The notes beneath the pieces were generated by a model that saw only the letters and a list, made by a program, of their open reading frames with translations, did not search any database and was not told where the DNA came from. DNA of 64,000 bases from a bacterium (GTDB taxonomy: Bacteria > UBA10199 > 2-02-FULL-44-16 > JAAZCA01), in contig JAJZQH010000004.1 of NCBI GenBank assembly GCA_021810905.1, positions 62,001 to 126,000 on the forward strand. The letters run 5' to 3'. Made by a program: the position numbers and the translations under genes. This document shows positions 51,090 to 60,218 of the stretch, piece by piece; positions within the stretch are counted from its first letter, which is position 1, and each line of letters begins with the position of its first letter.

Positions 51090-51755
51090 ATGATTCGAGA
51101 GATATTGAAGAACAGTCCGCTCTTTGCCGGCTTGAGCGCCGCGGCGCTCGGCGATCTCACGAAGGCCTCGAGGAAATGCGCATTCGCATCCGGCGAGATG
51201 ATCTTTTCGGAAGGCGATGAAGCAGAGGCCCTCTTCATTCTGGCTGGCGGCACAGTCGATCTCATCAAGAGCTCATCCGCCGGCAAAGAGCAGCTGGTGC
51301 GCTCGGTCAAGAGGGGCGAGATATTCGCTGAAGCTGCGATGTTCTCCGGCGACACCTATCCCGTCACGGCGATTGCGCGCGCGCCTTCCGAGCTCGTCTC
51401 GATCACCAAGGCCGCGTTCGTACGTTTTCTGAAGACGCACCCGGATGCGTCGATGGCTATCATAGGAACAATGGCGAAGCTGCTCAGGCATCTCAATAAT
51501 CTCCTCTCCGAGCTTTCCCTCTCCTCGGTTGAATCGCGCCTGGCCGCCTGGCTCTTGCGGCGCATGCGTGAGAAAGGCTCGCGCAGTTTTCTCATCGGCA
51601 TCGCGAAGAGGGATCTGGCATTCAGGCTCGGCACGGTGCCCGAAACACTCTCCAGAAATTTGCGCAAGCTCGCGCAGAGCGGCGCGATCAGAGTGGCGGG
51701 CGAGAAGGTCACGATTGTTGACGCCGATCTGCTCGAAGAGTCCGCAGGTTTATAG
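51090..51755 (+). CDS. Crp/Fnr-family regulator, HcpR-like
   Basis: 221 residues. Cyclic-nucleotide-like effector domain (1-115: KNSPLFAGLSAAALGDLTKA, FSEGDEAEALFILAGGTVDL, GEIFAEAAMFSGDTYPVTAI), dimer helix, then HTH (about 165-221: RDLAFRLGTVPETLSRNLRK, ending LAQSGAIRV). No N-terminal FNR-type Cys cluster. In Deltaproteobacteria and others HcpR controls hcp and an adjacent ferredoxin; exactly those genes follow downstream, with a Crp/Fnr-like palindrome between. Assignment by context is strong. Confidence 0.88.
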   Translation: MIREILKNSPLFAGLSAAALGDLTKASRKCAFASGEMIFSEGDEAEALFILAGGTVDLIKSSSAGKEQLVRSVKRGEIFAEAAMFSGDTYPVTAIARAPSELVSITKAAFVRFLKTHPDASMAIIGTMAKLLRHLNNLLSELSLSSVESRLAAWLLRRMREKGSRSFLIGIAKRDLAFRLGTVPETLSRNLRKLAQSGAIRVAGEKVTIVDADLLEESAGL

Positions 51756-51782
51756 TCCTTTGTAATTAAACGTAAATCAGAC

Positions 51783-51796
51783 TTGACCTGAGTCAA
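51783..51796. promoter_or_regulatory. Crp/Fnr-type operator (TTGAC-N4-GTCAA)
   Basis: TTGAC-CTGA-GTCAA is a perfect palindrome in the FNR/HcpR style, 27 bp after the regulator stop and 55 bp before the ferredoxin ATG. Likely the HcpR site for the ferredoxin-hcp pair. Confidence 0.75.
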
Positions 51797-51851
51797 TGCC
51801 CCGGCGGGCGTCATCCGCTACTATGGTTGCATGAAAGCGGAGGACACTATT

Positions 51852-52601
51852 ATGAAGGTCAAAAGAAATATCGTGCGGATCGACGAGTCGCTCTGCGACG
51901 GCTGCGGCGCGTGCATTCCTTCATGCCATGAAGGCGCGCTGCGGATCGTGGACGGCAAGGCGCGGCTCGTGGGCGACGTTTACTGCGACGGCCTGGGCGC
52001 GTGTCTCGGTCATTGCCCGCGCGGTGCGATCACGATCGAAGAGCGTGAGGCGGAGGAGTTCGATGAAAATGCGGTGAACGAACACATGGAAAAAAACAAT
52101 GACGTCGAAATACGAACGACGAACGACCAACAACGTGGAACGCTCGCATGCGGTTGCCCTGGAACCATGGCCAGATCGCTGGCGCCGAGACGGCCCGCGC
52201 TGGAAGAGAATCCAGCCGCGCAATCACAGCTCGCAAACTGGCCGGTTCAGCTCACGCTCATCCCGCCCACGGCGCCCTGGCTTCGCGATGCCGATCTACT
52301 ATTGCTAGCGGATTGCGCGGCTGTCGCATCACCCTCTCTGCACTCGAAGCTTTTGCGCGGCAGGGGAGTGGCCATCGCGTGTCCCAAGCTCGATGATGCG
52401 GACGCGCATGCCGCAAAGCTCGCCGCGATAATACGCGACGGCAGGCCCCGCTCCATCGAAGTCGTGATCATGGACGTGCCGTGCTGTCGCGGGCTGTACG
52501 AGATCGCTCGTAGGGCAAGAGATATGGCGGACGTCGAGATCGCTCTCTCGGTATCTATAATGAAGATCGAGGAAGGGGAGGCGGTCGCCGTAAATTTATG
52601 A
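51852..52601 (+). CDS. Ferredoxin-domain protein linked to Hcp
   Basis: 249 residues from ATG 51852 (GGAGG about 9 nt upstream; ATG 51831 also in frame). N-terminal 2[4Fe-4S] ferredoxin: CDGCGACIPSCHEGALRIVD and a second cluster loop CDGLGACLGHCPRGAITIEE. The C-terminal half (ADLLLLADCAAVASPSLHSK, VAIACPKLDDADAHAAKLAA, VVIMDVPCCRGLYEIARRAR) is an unnamed Cys-containing domain seen in Hcp-linked ferredoxins. Between them, VEIRTTNDQQR is encoded by the dispersed CGAACGAC repeat, an in-frame insertion. Probable electron donor to Hcp. Confidence 0.9.
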   Translation: MKVKRNIVRIDESLCDGCGACIPSCHEGALRIVDGKARLVGDVYCDGLGACLGHCPRGAITIEEREAEEFDENAVNEHMEKNNDVEIRTTNDQQRGTLACGCPGTMARSLAPRRPALEENPAAQSQLANWPVQLTLIPPTAPWLRDADLLLLADCAAVASPSLHSKLLRGRGVAIACPKLDDADAHAAKLAAIIRDGRPRSIEVVIMDVPCCRGLYEIARRARDMADVEIALSVSIMKIEEGEAVAVNL

Positions 52602-52667
52602 TGGGCAAGAGGACTGAAAAATAATACAACGCGCGCGCAATCGATTGCGCAAAAAAAGGGAGGAAGC

Positions 52668-54314
52668 ATGAACATGTTCTGCTATCAGTGTGAACAGACG
52701 GCAAAGGGGACGGGATGTACCGTGCAGGGCGTATGCGGCAAGTCGCCCGATGTGTCGTCGCTCATCGACCTTACCATGCACGCGGTCAAGGGGGTTTCGA
52801 TGTACGCGCACCGCGCGCGCACGCTAGGTGTGGCGGATCGCGAGATAGACGTCGCAGTCGTTGAAGCCCTCTTCTCCACTGTCACTAACGTGAATTTCGA
52901 TCCTGAGAGATATCAGCCGATACTTTTCAATCTTGCGAAGCTGCGCGACCGCGCAAAGGAGATGTACGAAGATGCCGGCAGGAAGAAGGGCCTGACGCCG
53001 GAACAGCTAACAGGCCCTGCTGCATGGAGGCCGGCTAAAGATCTGGCGGGTCTCATCGAGCAGGGCAAGGGGGTGCCGATTCCCGCGCGCATCGAGAAAT
53101 ACGGCGCCGATGTGACGGGCCTCATGGAACTCGTGGCCTACGGACTCAAGGGAATGGCTGCATATGCGGATCACGCGCACGTACTGCACAAAGAGGACGA
53201 CGGCGTATACGCGTTCTTCCATGAGGCGCTCGATGCGCTGACAAAGGAAAAACAGGATGCGAACGAACTCACGGCGCTGGCGCTCCGCTGCGGCGAGGTG
53301 AATATCAGGATTCTGGAGCTCCTTGATGCGGCGAACAACACGTACGGTCATCCGGAGCCCACGAAGGTGCGCATCGAACCGGTAAAGGGCAAGGCGATAC
53401 TCGTATCAGGACACGATCTCAAAGATCTGGAAGAGTTGCTCAAGCAGACCCAGGGCAAGGGGATCAACGTGTACACGCACGGCGAGATGCTGCCGTGCCA
53501 CGCGTATCCGGGGCTCAAGAAGTACAAACATCTCGTCGGCAACTACGGCGGGGCGTGGCAGGATCAGCAGAAGGAGTTTGCCGCGTTTCCCGGCGCCGTG
53601 CTCATGACCACGAACTGCATCCAGCGTCCGCAGGAAGTTTACAAAGGCCGTATATTCACGTCGGGGCTGGTGGCGTGGCCGGGTGTGAAGCACATCGCGG
53701 ACAGAAACTTCGCTCCCGTGATCGAGTCCGCGCTTGCGGCGCCCGGCTTTGACAAGGACGGTTCGGACCGGACGATCCTGGTCGGCTTCGGTCACGATGC
53801 GGTGATGGGCGTGGCGGACAAGGTGATCGACGCGGTGAAGACGGGAAAGATCAAACACTTCTTCCTCATCGGAGGTTGCGACGGCGCAAAGCCGGGGCGC
53901 AACTACTACACGGAATTTGCCGAGAAGGTTCCGAAGGACTGCGTGATACTCACGCTCGCGTGCGGTAAGTATCGCTTCAACAAGCTGGAGTTCGGCGATA
54001 TCGGAGGCATCCCGCGGTTGCTCGACTGCGGCCAGTGCAACGACGCCTACTCGGCGATCAAGATCGCAACTGCGCTAGCCCAAGCATTCAACTGCGGCGT
54101 GAACGACCTGCCGCTTTCGATGATACTCTCGTGGTACGAGCAGAAGGCGGTCTGCATCCTGCTTTCGCTTCTGCACCTGGGCATCAAGAACATTCGCCTG
54201 GGGCCGACCCTTCCGGCATTCGTGACGCCGCCGGTGCTGCGCGTGCTGGTGGAGAAATTCAACATAATGCCTATCTCCACGCCTGATGAGGATTTGAGGG
54301 CGATCCTTGGCTGA
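52668..54314 (+). CDS. hcp: Hydroxylamine reductase / hybrid cluster protein
   Basis: 548 residues, full length. The N-terminal cluster motif MFCYQCEQTAKGTGCTVQGV plus CGK gives Cys-x2-Cys-x8-Cys-x5-Cys. Hybrid-cluster ligands fit NVYTHGEMLPCHAYPGL, VLMTTNCIQRPQEVYKGRIF and LDCGQCNDAYSAI. It reduces hydroxylamine and NO under nitrosative stress. ATG 52668 follows GGGAGGAAGC. The 66-bp gap to the ferredoxin gene holds a GCGCAATC-GATTGCGC palindrome. Confidence 0.97.
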   Translation: MNMFCYQCEQTAKGTGCTVQGVCGKSPDVSSLIDLTMHAVKGVSMYAHRARTLGVADREIDVAVVEALFSTVTNVNFDPERYQPILFNLAKLRDRAKEMYEDAGRKKGLTPEQLTGPAAWRPAKDLAGLIEQGKGVPIPARIEKYGADVTGLMELVAYGLKGMAAYADHAHVLHKEDDGVYAFFHEALDALTKEKQDANELTALALRCGEVNIRILELLDAANNTYGHPEPTKVRIEPVKGKAILVSGHDLKDLEELLKQTQGKGINVYTHGEMLPCHAYPGLKKYKHLVGNYGGAWQDQQKEFAAFPGAVLMTTNCIQRPQEVYKGRIFTSGLVAWPGVKHIADRNFAPVIESALAAPGFDKDGSDRTILVGFGHDAVMGVADKVIDAVKTGKIKHFFLIGGCDGAKPGRNYYTEFAEKVPKDCVILTLACGKYRFNKLEFGDIGGIPRLLDCGQCNDAYSAIKIATALAQAFNCGVNDLPLSMILSWYEQKAVCILLSLLHLGIKNIRLGPTLPAFVTPPVLRVLVEKFNIMPISTPDEDLRAILG

Positions 54315-54341
54315 TTGAAAGAGAAAACCGATCGAGACAGA

Positions 54342-54367
54342 AAGGGCCTTGCCATGGCAAGGCCCTT
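54342..54367. terminator. Palindrome downstream of hcp
   Basis: AAGGGCCTTGCC-ATGG-CAAGGCCCTT-type perfect dyad; the T-run after it is short, so it may act for both converging genes (hcp and the gene ending at 54389). Confidence 0.75.
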
Positions 54368-54388
54368 ATCTATTGATGCGATCGACAG

Positions 54389-54592
54389 TCAGGTTGCAAA
54401 AAGAACTATCGCGGCGTGTAACGTGGCGAAGCCCAATGCCAGCGAACCCAATATGAAATGATAGATGGGTTTGGCCCACCGCCAGTGGAGTTTCCATCTT
54501 GCAATGCCAGTGAATATCGTCAGCACGATGAATGAATAGGTGACAACGCCAAGAGGTACTATCAGTTCAGCGAGAGCGCCTTCTTCTACCAT
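54389..54592 (-). CDS. Small two-TM membrane protein
   Basis: 67 residues; ATG 54592 with GAGGAGG. After MVEEGALAELIVP two hydrophobic segments, LGVVTYSFIVLTIFTGIA and FILGSLALGFATLHAAIVLF, flank the basic loop RWKLHWRWAKPIYH. The His residues near the membrane resemble short haem-b or iron-sulfur-linked anchors, but no family is assigned. It lies just downstream of cysK on the same strand. Confidence 0.75.
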   Translation of the reverse strand: MVEEGALAELIVPLGVVTYSFIVLTIFTGIARWKLHWRWAKPIYHFILGSLALGFATLHAAIVLFAT

Positions 54593-54619
54593 AGCTCCTC
54601 CTCAATTTTTCATATGCGA

Positions 54620-55549
54620 TCAGTTTTCCTGAAACAACGGCGTGCTGAGGTAGCGCTCGCCGGTGTCGCAGATGATTGTCACGATGGTCTTGCCCTTGTT
54701 CTCCGGGCGTGAAGCAACGATCAGCGCCGCGTGGACGTTGGCGCCGGAGGAGATGCCCGCGATGATTCCCTCCTCGCGAGCGAGCCGGCGCGCCATACTG
54801 AAGGCCTCGTCGTTGGTGACCTGCAGGATCTCGTCGATGATTTCGCGGTTGAGGATTTTTGGCACGAACCCGGCGCCGATACCCTGGATTTTGTGCGGGC
54901 CTGGAGCGCCGCCGGAGAGCACTGGCGAATCCGTCGGTTCGACGGCAATCGCGCGGAAACCAGGGCGACGCTGCTTGAACACCTCGCCTACACCGGTGAG
55001 CGTGCCGCCAGTCCCGACGCCCGCCACGAAGATGTCGACGTTGCCGTCTGTGTCGCGCCAGATCTCTTCCGCCGTTGTGCGACGATGCACATCCGGATTC
55101 GCCGGGTTATCGAACTGCATCGGAACAAAGGCTTTGCGTTCGGTTGCGGCGAGCTCCCGCGCCTTGTTGATCGCGCCTTTCATACCTTCCGCTCCGGGTG
55201 TCAGCACGAGCGTTGCGCCCAGGGCCTTGAGCATGCTGCGTCGCTCAACACTCATAGTCTCGGGCATTGTGAGCACGAGCTTGTAGCCGCGCGCCGCGGC
55301 GACCATGGCGAGCGCGATGCCGGTGTTGCCGCTGGTCGGTTCAACGATAGTTGTGGTGGCGTCGATGCGGCCGTCCCGTTCCGCAGCTTCTATCATGCTG
55401 AGCCCTATGCGATCCTTCACAGAACTCGATGGATTGAACGATTCGAGCTTTCCCAGGACCGTTGCTTCGCAGCGCGACGCAACGCGGTTGAGTCGCACAA
55501 GCGGCGTTTGACCGATCAACTCCGTAATGTCGTTTGCAATGCGAGCCAT
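54620..55549 (-). CDS. cysK: Cysteine synthase A (O-acetylserine sulfhydrylase)
   Basis: 309 residues, PLP enzyme making cysteine from O-acetylserine and sulfide. [14 protein letters not shown], the PLP Lys in [19 protein letters not shown], the [16 protein letters not shown] loop, [16 protein letters not shown] and the C-terminal [14 protein letters not shown] are all standard. ATG 55549 follows AGGGGG. Oriented towards hcp. Confidence 0.97.
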   Translation of the reverse strand: MARIANDITELIGQTPLVRLNRVASRCEATVLGKLESFNPSSSVKDRIGLSMIEAAERDGRIDATTTIVEPTSGNTGIALAMVAAARGYKLVLTMPETMSVERRSMLKALGATLVLTPGAEGMKGAINKARELAATERKAFVPMQFDNPANPDVHRRTTAEEIWRDTDGNVDIFVAGVGTGGTLTGVGEVFKQRRPGFRAIAVEPTDSPVLSGGAPGPHKIQGIGAGFVPKILNREIIDEILQVTNDEAFSMARRLAREEGIIAGISSGANVHAALIVASRPENKGKTIVTIICDTGERYLSTPLFQEN

Positions 55550-55721
55550 TGATACCCCCTGTTCAGTAACGAATGGATACGAAAATAACGTGATATGTCT
55601 CGTTCAGATCTGTTCATGCATTGTAGGCATCCGTCAGGATAATACAATGCAATAAATGCCGCCTTGTCACGCCTGCTACGGCCTGATAGAGCCAGCCTCA
55701 GCTGGAGAGATGGGAGGAATC

Positions 55722-56144
55722 ATGCTCAAAATTCGTATGGCTCGGGCTTCGGACGAAGAAGCGATCAGCCGGCTTTTGGAAGAGCTTGAACTCATGCGTC
55801 AGTCGTTGTCAATGAGCGGTTTCTGGGTGGCGGAAGAGGAGGGAGAAATCGCTGGCATCGCTCACGTTGAAGAGGCTGGCGATGCCGTTTTCTTAAGCTC
55901 CGTGGGCGTGAAGAAGGATAGACAAAGGCATGGAATTGCGTCCCTGCTTCTCAAGGAGATCTTTGCGGCGTCGGGCAGGGACGTATATCTCTATACGGTG
56001 ATACCTGACTTTTTCCGCAGGCTCGGGTTCAGTGAAGTTTCGGAGCCGCAGGGACTTCCTGACCGCGGGCTCTTCGGCTGCGATGCGTGCGAACCAGGCA
56101 GGTGCGTGTGCATGATGCGGCCCGCCGGCGTTTACGGTGCTTAG
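55722..56144 (+). CDS. GNAT-family N-acetyltransferase
   Basis: 140 residues starting MLKIRMARASDEEAISRLLE (GGGAGGAATC upstream). The acetyl-CoA loop is KKDRQRHGIASLLLKEIFA, followed by VYLYTVIPDFFRRLGFSEVS. ArgA-like small GNATs look similar, but the last stretch with GCDACEPGRCVCMMRPAGV is Cys-rich and unusual. Substrate unknown. Confidence 0.85.
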   Translation: MLKIRMARASDEEAISRLLEELELMRQSLSMSGFWVAEEEGEIAGIAHVEEAGDAVFLSSVGVKKDRQRHGIASLLLKEIFAASGRDVYLYTVIPDFFRRLGFSEVSEPQGLPDRGLFGCDACEPGRCVCMMRPAGVYGA

Positions 56145-56174
56145 CACTCACAGGCTGTTTAATGGAGAAGAAGA

Positions 56175-56627
56175 ATGAGCAGCTCGCTGGTCGAAGAAGT
56201 TCGAAATGCGGTGTCATCCGGCAGGACTCGCGACGAGATATTGCAGCGCGTATGCAGGTTGATCTACGAGCGCGTTCCACGTTGCGACTGGGTCGGTTTT
56301 TATCTCGTGAATCCGTCAAAAAAGGACGAACTGGTCCTCGGGCCGTTTGTGGGCGAGCCGACCGAGCACGTGCGCATCCCGTTCGGCCTTGGCGTATGCG
56401 GCTCCGCCGCCGCAGCGAAGAAGACGGTCGTCGTGGACGACGTGAGCGTTGAGTCCAACTATCTCTCCTGCAGCCCCAACGTCAAATCGGAGATCGTGGT
56501 CCCGGTGATGAAAGATGGTGAGGTCGTGGGCGAGCTGGATATAGATTCGCATACGCCGGCTGTCTTTGGCGAGCAGGAACGCAGGCTCTTTGAGGATATT
56601 TGCGAACTTGTTGCTTCGCTGTTTTAG
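56175..56627 (+). CDS. GAF-domain protein, free-methionine-(R)-sulfoxide reductase-like
   Basis: 150 residues forming one GAF domain: CDWVGFYLVNPSKKDELVLG, PFGLGVCGSAAAAKKTVVVD, SNYLSCSPNVKSEIVVPVMK, GEVVGELDIDSHTPAVFGEQ. Cys in GVCGSA and LSCSP occupy the positions of catalytic and resolving Cys in fRMsr (MsrC). Reduction of free Met-R-sulfoxide is likely. It overlaps the convergent dedA gene by 4 bp at the 3' ends. Confidence 0.85.
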   Translation: MSSSLVEEVRNAVSSGRTRDEILQRVCRLIYERVPRCDWVGFYLVNPSKKDELVLGPFVGEPTEHVRIPFGLGVCGSAAAAKKTVVVDDVSVESNYLSCSPNVKSEIVVPVMKDGEVVGELDIDSHTPAVFGEQERRLFEDICELVASLF

Positions 56628-57268
56628 ATCGAGATCACGTCGTGGTCTATCGGCTTGCGCACTGCTTTGACGTGGCGCCAGACCCACCACACGATGCCGG
56701 CCAGAATAACAATACCTATCGCGGTGTCGAATCGGTGGAAGTAGACGCCCAGCGTCTCCCACCTGTCGCCAAGGGACATGCCCGCCCATGCAAGGGCATA
56801 GCACCACGGAAAGGATCCAGCAAAGGTGAGCACTACGAACGGAACGAACTTCATGCGCGAGATGCCCGCAGGAAGCGATATGAAGGTGCGCACGACTGGC
56901 ATGAGCCTCGAGAAAAACACGACCCACGAACCGTAGCGGTTGAACCAGCGGTCCGCCAGCGCCACGTCATGGTGCGAGATGAGGATATACTTGCCGTACT
57001 TCCAGATGAAAGCGCGGCCGCCGTATCGTCCCACGGCATAGGCAGCCACCGAACCTATTACGCACCCCAATGCCCCGGCCAGTGCCGTACCAAAGAGCGT
57101 GAATTGACCCTGCGAGACGAGGTACCCGGAGAAGGGCATGATGATTTCGCTGGGCAGCGGAATGCAGGCTGATTCAATGGCCATCATGGCTGCGATGCCT
57201 ACATATCCGAGCGATGAGATGCCTGCTATTATGAACCCCGCGAAAACCGAGATGATTTTTCCGATCAT
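56624..57268 (-). CDS. DedA-family (SNARE-associated) membrane protein
   Basis: 214 residues, inner membrane. Typical DedA sequence: GYVGIAAMMAIESACIPLPS, EIIMPFSGYLVSQGQFT, GRYGGRAFIWKYGKYILIS, FNRYGSWVVFFSRLMPVVRT and FISLPAGISRMKF. Likely an undecaprenyl-phosphate/phospholipid flippase-type transporter. Its terminal helices are hydrophobic (AIGIVILAGIVWWVW). Confidence 0.93.
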   Translation of the reverse strand: MIGKIISVFAGFIIAGISSLGYVGIAAMMAIESACIPLPSEIIMPFSGYLVSQGQFTLFGTALAGALGCVIGSVAAYAVGRYGGRAFIWKYGKYILISHHDVALADRWFNRYGSWVVFFSRLMPVVRTFISLPAGISRMKFVPFVVLTFAGSFPWCYALAWAGMSLGDRWETLGVYFHRFDTAIGIVILAGIVWWVWRHVKAVRKPIDHDVISI

Positions 57269-57307
57269 TGGTCGACCTCAGTAAGGTTGAGGCGCGGACC
57301 CTAATTG

Positions 57308-57334
57308 AAAAGGCCGTGCAGGGCAAGCACGGCC
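57308..57334 (-). terminator. Terminator hairpin reading leftward
   Basis: GGCCGTGC-aggcaag-GCACGGCC-type stem (arms 57312-57319 and 57327-57334); on the minus strand it is followed by TTTT. It would end leftward transcription from the 57776 gene across the tRNA locus, just before dedA. Confidence 0.65.
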
Positions 57335-57406
57335 TCTGGGCTCAACAAAATTCTTGCCATATTCCAGCGAATTGGCTAGGTACGCCGCCTCGGCCGCCGG
57401 TAACCG

Positions 57407-57504
<98 letters not shown>

Positions 57505-57521
57505 GGGAGCTAGCGGTCTTT

Positions 57522-57776
57522 TTATTCGGCAACCAGATAGACTTTATCGTGATCGCGGCACTTTCCCACCATCTTCACGCCGATGTCGTCGCCGCTGTTT
57601 GCCTCATGGACGTCCGCATTTTTTATCTGCATTGTGAGGATCTTTTCCGTGAAATCCGTCGTATGTCCCTTAACGTGGATCGTGTCGCCGACCTTGAGCG
57701 GCCCGTTGGTAATCTTGATGGCTGCAACGCTCAGGTGATTGAAGTAATGCTCAACAAAGCCGATTTCCTTTTCCAT
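57522..57776 (-). CDS. Small EF-Tu domain-2-like protein
   Basis: 84 residues; ATG 57776 preceded by GGGGGAGGGT. The sequence is a single translation-factor beta-barrel: NHLSVAAIKITNGPLKVGDT, IHVKGHTTDFTEKILTMQIK and HEANSGDDIGVKMVGKCRDH resemble domain 2 of EF-Tu/IF2 without any GTPase domain. Stand-alone versions are annotated as translation-elongation-factor-like proteins; role unknown. AT-rich upstream DNA (57785-57850) probably holds its promoter. Confidence 0.85.
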   Translation of the reverse strand: MEKEIGFVEHYFNHLSVAAIKITNGPLKVGDTIHVKGHTTDFTEKILTMQIKNADVHEANSGDDIGVKMVGKCRDHDKVYLVAE

Positions 57777-58008
57777 ACCCTCCCCCTTGATTGAGATTTA
57801 ATTGATTTTCTTTATATTAAAATATCATACGGTATGGGTTTGTAAATATCTGAAATGCTGGTGCATTTGCAGACGCCGCGAAGACATGGGAATGCTTTCT
57901 CGCGCGATGCGGCCGCCTGCAATCTGTTATTCTGATTGATATTGCGGCGATCTTTCGTTAACAGTCGCTGCCCGCTGAAGGCCGATGCGTGCGGGCAAGG
58001 GGGTTTTG

Positions 58009-59349
58009 ATGAGACTGTGCGTGATAGGGTCGGGTTACGTGGGGCTGGTGAGCGGCGCGTGCCTGGCGGACGTGGGCAATACAGTCGTCTGCGTGGATAA
58101 GGACCCGGCCAAGGTCGCATCTCTGAAGAAGCATCGCATTCCCATCTATGAGCCAGGCCTTGAAGAGATAGTGCGCCGCAACGTCGAGGAAGGCCGCATA
58201 TTCTTCACTACAGATCTTGCCGAGGGGCTGCGCAGCGCGGAGATATGCCTCATCACGGTAGATACGCCCCCTGGCGGCGACGGCAGAGCGGACCTGAGCA
58301 GCGTGCTCGGCGCGGCCGGGCAGATCGGCGAGCTGTTGGACCACCCGGCCGTCGTCGTCACAAAGAGCACCGTGCCTGTCGGCACGACGATGCGCGTGAA
58401 GGAGAAAATCGCCGAGGGTCTGCGCCGCCGCGGCCTCGATCCCGAGAAGCTGCTATCGGTCGCCTCGAATCCCGAGTTTTTGAAAGAGGGCGACGCGGTT
58501 GCCGATTTTATGAAGCCGGATCGCGTGATCGTGGGCGTTGAGAATGACGACGTCGCTGAGAAGATGCACCTGCTCTATTCTCCACTCATGCGGCGCAGCG
58601 ACCGCTTCATTAGAATGAGCATTCCGTCAGCAGAGCTCTCCAAGTACGCGGCGAACGCTATGCTCGCTACGCGCATATCTTTCATGAACGAGATGGCGCG
58701 CCTCTGCGAGAAGGTCGACGCCGATATCAATGAAGTAAGGCGCGGACTCGGCGCTGATCCGCGAATCGGCCCGGATTTCCTCTACGCGGGGCTCGGTTAC
58801 GGCGGCTCGTGTTTTCCCAAGGACACCAGGGCGATCATAGGCCTTGGTCGCGAGCGCGGCGCGGAGACAACGATCGTGGAAGCGGTGAATCGCGCAAACG
58901 AGATGCAGCGAGCGTGGTTCTGGAACAAGATCGTGGACCACTTCGGCGGGCTCGGGGCGCTCAAGGGAAAGAACGTCGCCGTCTGGGGCGTCGCCTTCAA
59001 GGCGAACACCGACGACGTGCGCTTCTCTCCGGCGCTCTATCTCATCGAGCAGCTTCAGGACGCGGGCGCTTCCGTTGCGGCATTCGACCCGGTGGCGGCG
59101 GAAGGCGCAAAAACCGCCCTCGGCAAGCGCGCGAACGAACTGCGCTGGACGCGCGGCGCGTACGACGCGGTGGAGGGCGCGCACGCGCTCGTCGTCTGCA
59201 CCGAGTGGCGCGAGTTTCGGAGCCCGGATTTCGCGCGCATGAAGTCGATGATGAGCGCGCCCGTAGTCTTCGACGGACGCAATCTCTACGACCCAAAGGC
59301 CATGGCCGAATACGGATTCAAATACGTCAGCGTTGGGCGGAAGGCGTGA
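58009..59349 (+). CDS. ugd: UDP-glucose 6-dehydrogenase
   Basis: 446 residues, NAD-dependent two-step oxidation of UDP-glucose to UDP-glucuronate for polysaccharide synthesis. Rossmann start MRLCVIGSGYVGLVSGACLA, VTKSTVPVGTTMRVKEKI, NPEFLKEGDAVADFMKPDR, the catalytic Cys in LGYGGSCFPKDTRAI, and VAFKANTDDVRFSPA are present. ATG 58009 is favoured by AAGGGGG upstream. It is followed by a NusG-like gene, as in capsule/exopolysaccharide loci; the glycosyltransferases are not in this window. Confidence 0.96.
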   Translation: MRLCVIGSGYVGLVSGACLADVGNTVVCVDKDPAKVASLKKHRIPIYEPGLEEIVRRNVEEGRIFFTTDLAEGLRSAEICLITVDTPPGGDGRADLSSVLGAAGQIGELLDHPAVVVTKSTVPVGTTMRVKEKIAEGLRRRGLDPEKLLSVASNPEFLKEGDAVADFMKPDRVIVGVENDDVAEKMHLLYSPLMRRSDRFIRMSIPSAELSKYAANAMLATRISFMNEMARLCEKVDADINEVRRGLGADPRIGPDFLYAGLGYGGSCFPKDTRAIIGLGRERGAETTIVEAVNRANEMQRAWFWNKIVDHFGGLGALKGKNVAVWGVAFKANTDDVRFSPALYLIEQLQDAGASVAAFDPVAAEGAKTALGKRANELRWTRGAYDAVEGAHALVVCTEWREFRSPDFARMKSMMSAPVVFDGRNLYDPKAMAEYGFKYVSVGRKA

Positions 59350-59363
59350 GCGAGGCATGAAAC

Positions 59364-59927
59364 ATGAAACAGGAAGCAAGAAATAATCTGCAATTATCAG
59401 TCGACGAACGACGAACGACGAACGACGATTCACGTTTGTCCTGGTACGTCATCCAGACAAAGCCGCTGGCCGAGGAGTCGGTGCGCAAACACCTGCAGAA
59501 CGCGGAGTTCGAGACCTTCCTTCCGAAGATCCGCACGATGGTGCGCGGGAGAAAGACATCGCGCATCAAGCCGCTCTTTCCCTCTTATCTCTTCGCGCAT
59601 CTGGATCTCTCGGACGCAAATCTGTATCGCATGATCAAATACACTCGCGGGGTTAGAAAAATTCTCGGCGACGGTTCTCTGCCCGTTGCACTGCCGAACG
59701 AGATGATCGAACTCATCAGGAGCCGCATGGATGGGGATGGGATAATCGAGCAGCGGCTCACGATGCAGAAGGGCGACGAGGTGCGCATCCGCATCGGTCC
59801 GTTCCGCGACCTCGTCGGCATCCTCGAAAAGCCAGTCTCCGCCGCCGGACGCGTGCGCGTGCTCCTGCAGATCATGAAGCAGCAGATCCGCTGCGAATTA
59901 TCGGCGGGGGATATTGAGAGGGTGTAG
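59364..59927 (+). CDS. NusG-family specialised antiterminator (RfaH/UpxY-like)
   Basis: 187 residues. NGN domain (about 28-125: LSWYVIQTKPLAEESVRKHL, VRGRKTSRIKPLFPSYLFAH, MIKYTRGVRKILGDGSLPVA) and KOW domain (about 135-187: QKGDEVRIRIGPFRDLVGIL). Such proteins travel with RNA polymerase to read through long polysaccharide operons. The first 27 residues contain DERRTTNDDSR, encoded by the CGAACGAC repeat (59400-59428), so the native start may have been further in. It starts 14 bp after ugd. Confidence 0.93.
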   Translation: MKQEARNNLQLSVDERRTTNDDSRLSWYVIQTKPLAEESVRKHLQNAEFETFLPKIRTMVRGRKTSRIKPLFPSYLFAHLDLSDANLYRMIKYTRGVRKILGDGSLPVALPNEMIELIRSRMDGDGIIEQRLTMQKGDEVRIRIGPFRDLVGILEKPVSAAGRVRVLLQIMKQQIRCELSAGDIERV

Positions 59928-60100
59928 ATTTAAAAATATAAATATCAATAAGTTAGGCCGAATATTTAACGTGCCTTTTTCCCTGCGATTCCAAAAATTG
60001 CTTGTCTCAAATATAAAATTTATACTATGAACCGCTCATGCATGCCTTCCGGAGTTCCGCGACAGGGGGAGGGCGGGAAAATTGTCCGGTATTCGGTACG

Positions 60101-60120
60101 CTGTTCAGTAAAATGAACAG
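60101..60120. promoter_or_regulatory. Palindromic enhancer candidate
   Basis: CTGTTCA-gtaaaa-TGAACAG, perfect 7-bp arms, centred about 118 bp before the predicted sigma-54 transcription start, the usual distance for an NtrC-type enhancer. Confidence 0.6.
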
Positions 60121-60202
60121 AGAGTCGTTCTGTTTTCGGCACGCTGATCAATCCTCGATTTTCATTCCACTGAAATCATTCACAATTTTGATCACTCCGT
60201 TT

Positions 60203-60218
60203 TGGCACGCTTGTTGCT
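60203..60218 (+). promoter_or_regulatory. Sigma-54 promoter, consensus match
   Basis: TGGCACG-CTTG-TTGCT fits TGGCACG-N4-TTGCW exactly, with GG-N10-GC spacing. Predicted start near 60229, giving an 80-nt leader before ATG 60307. Confidence 0.9.
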
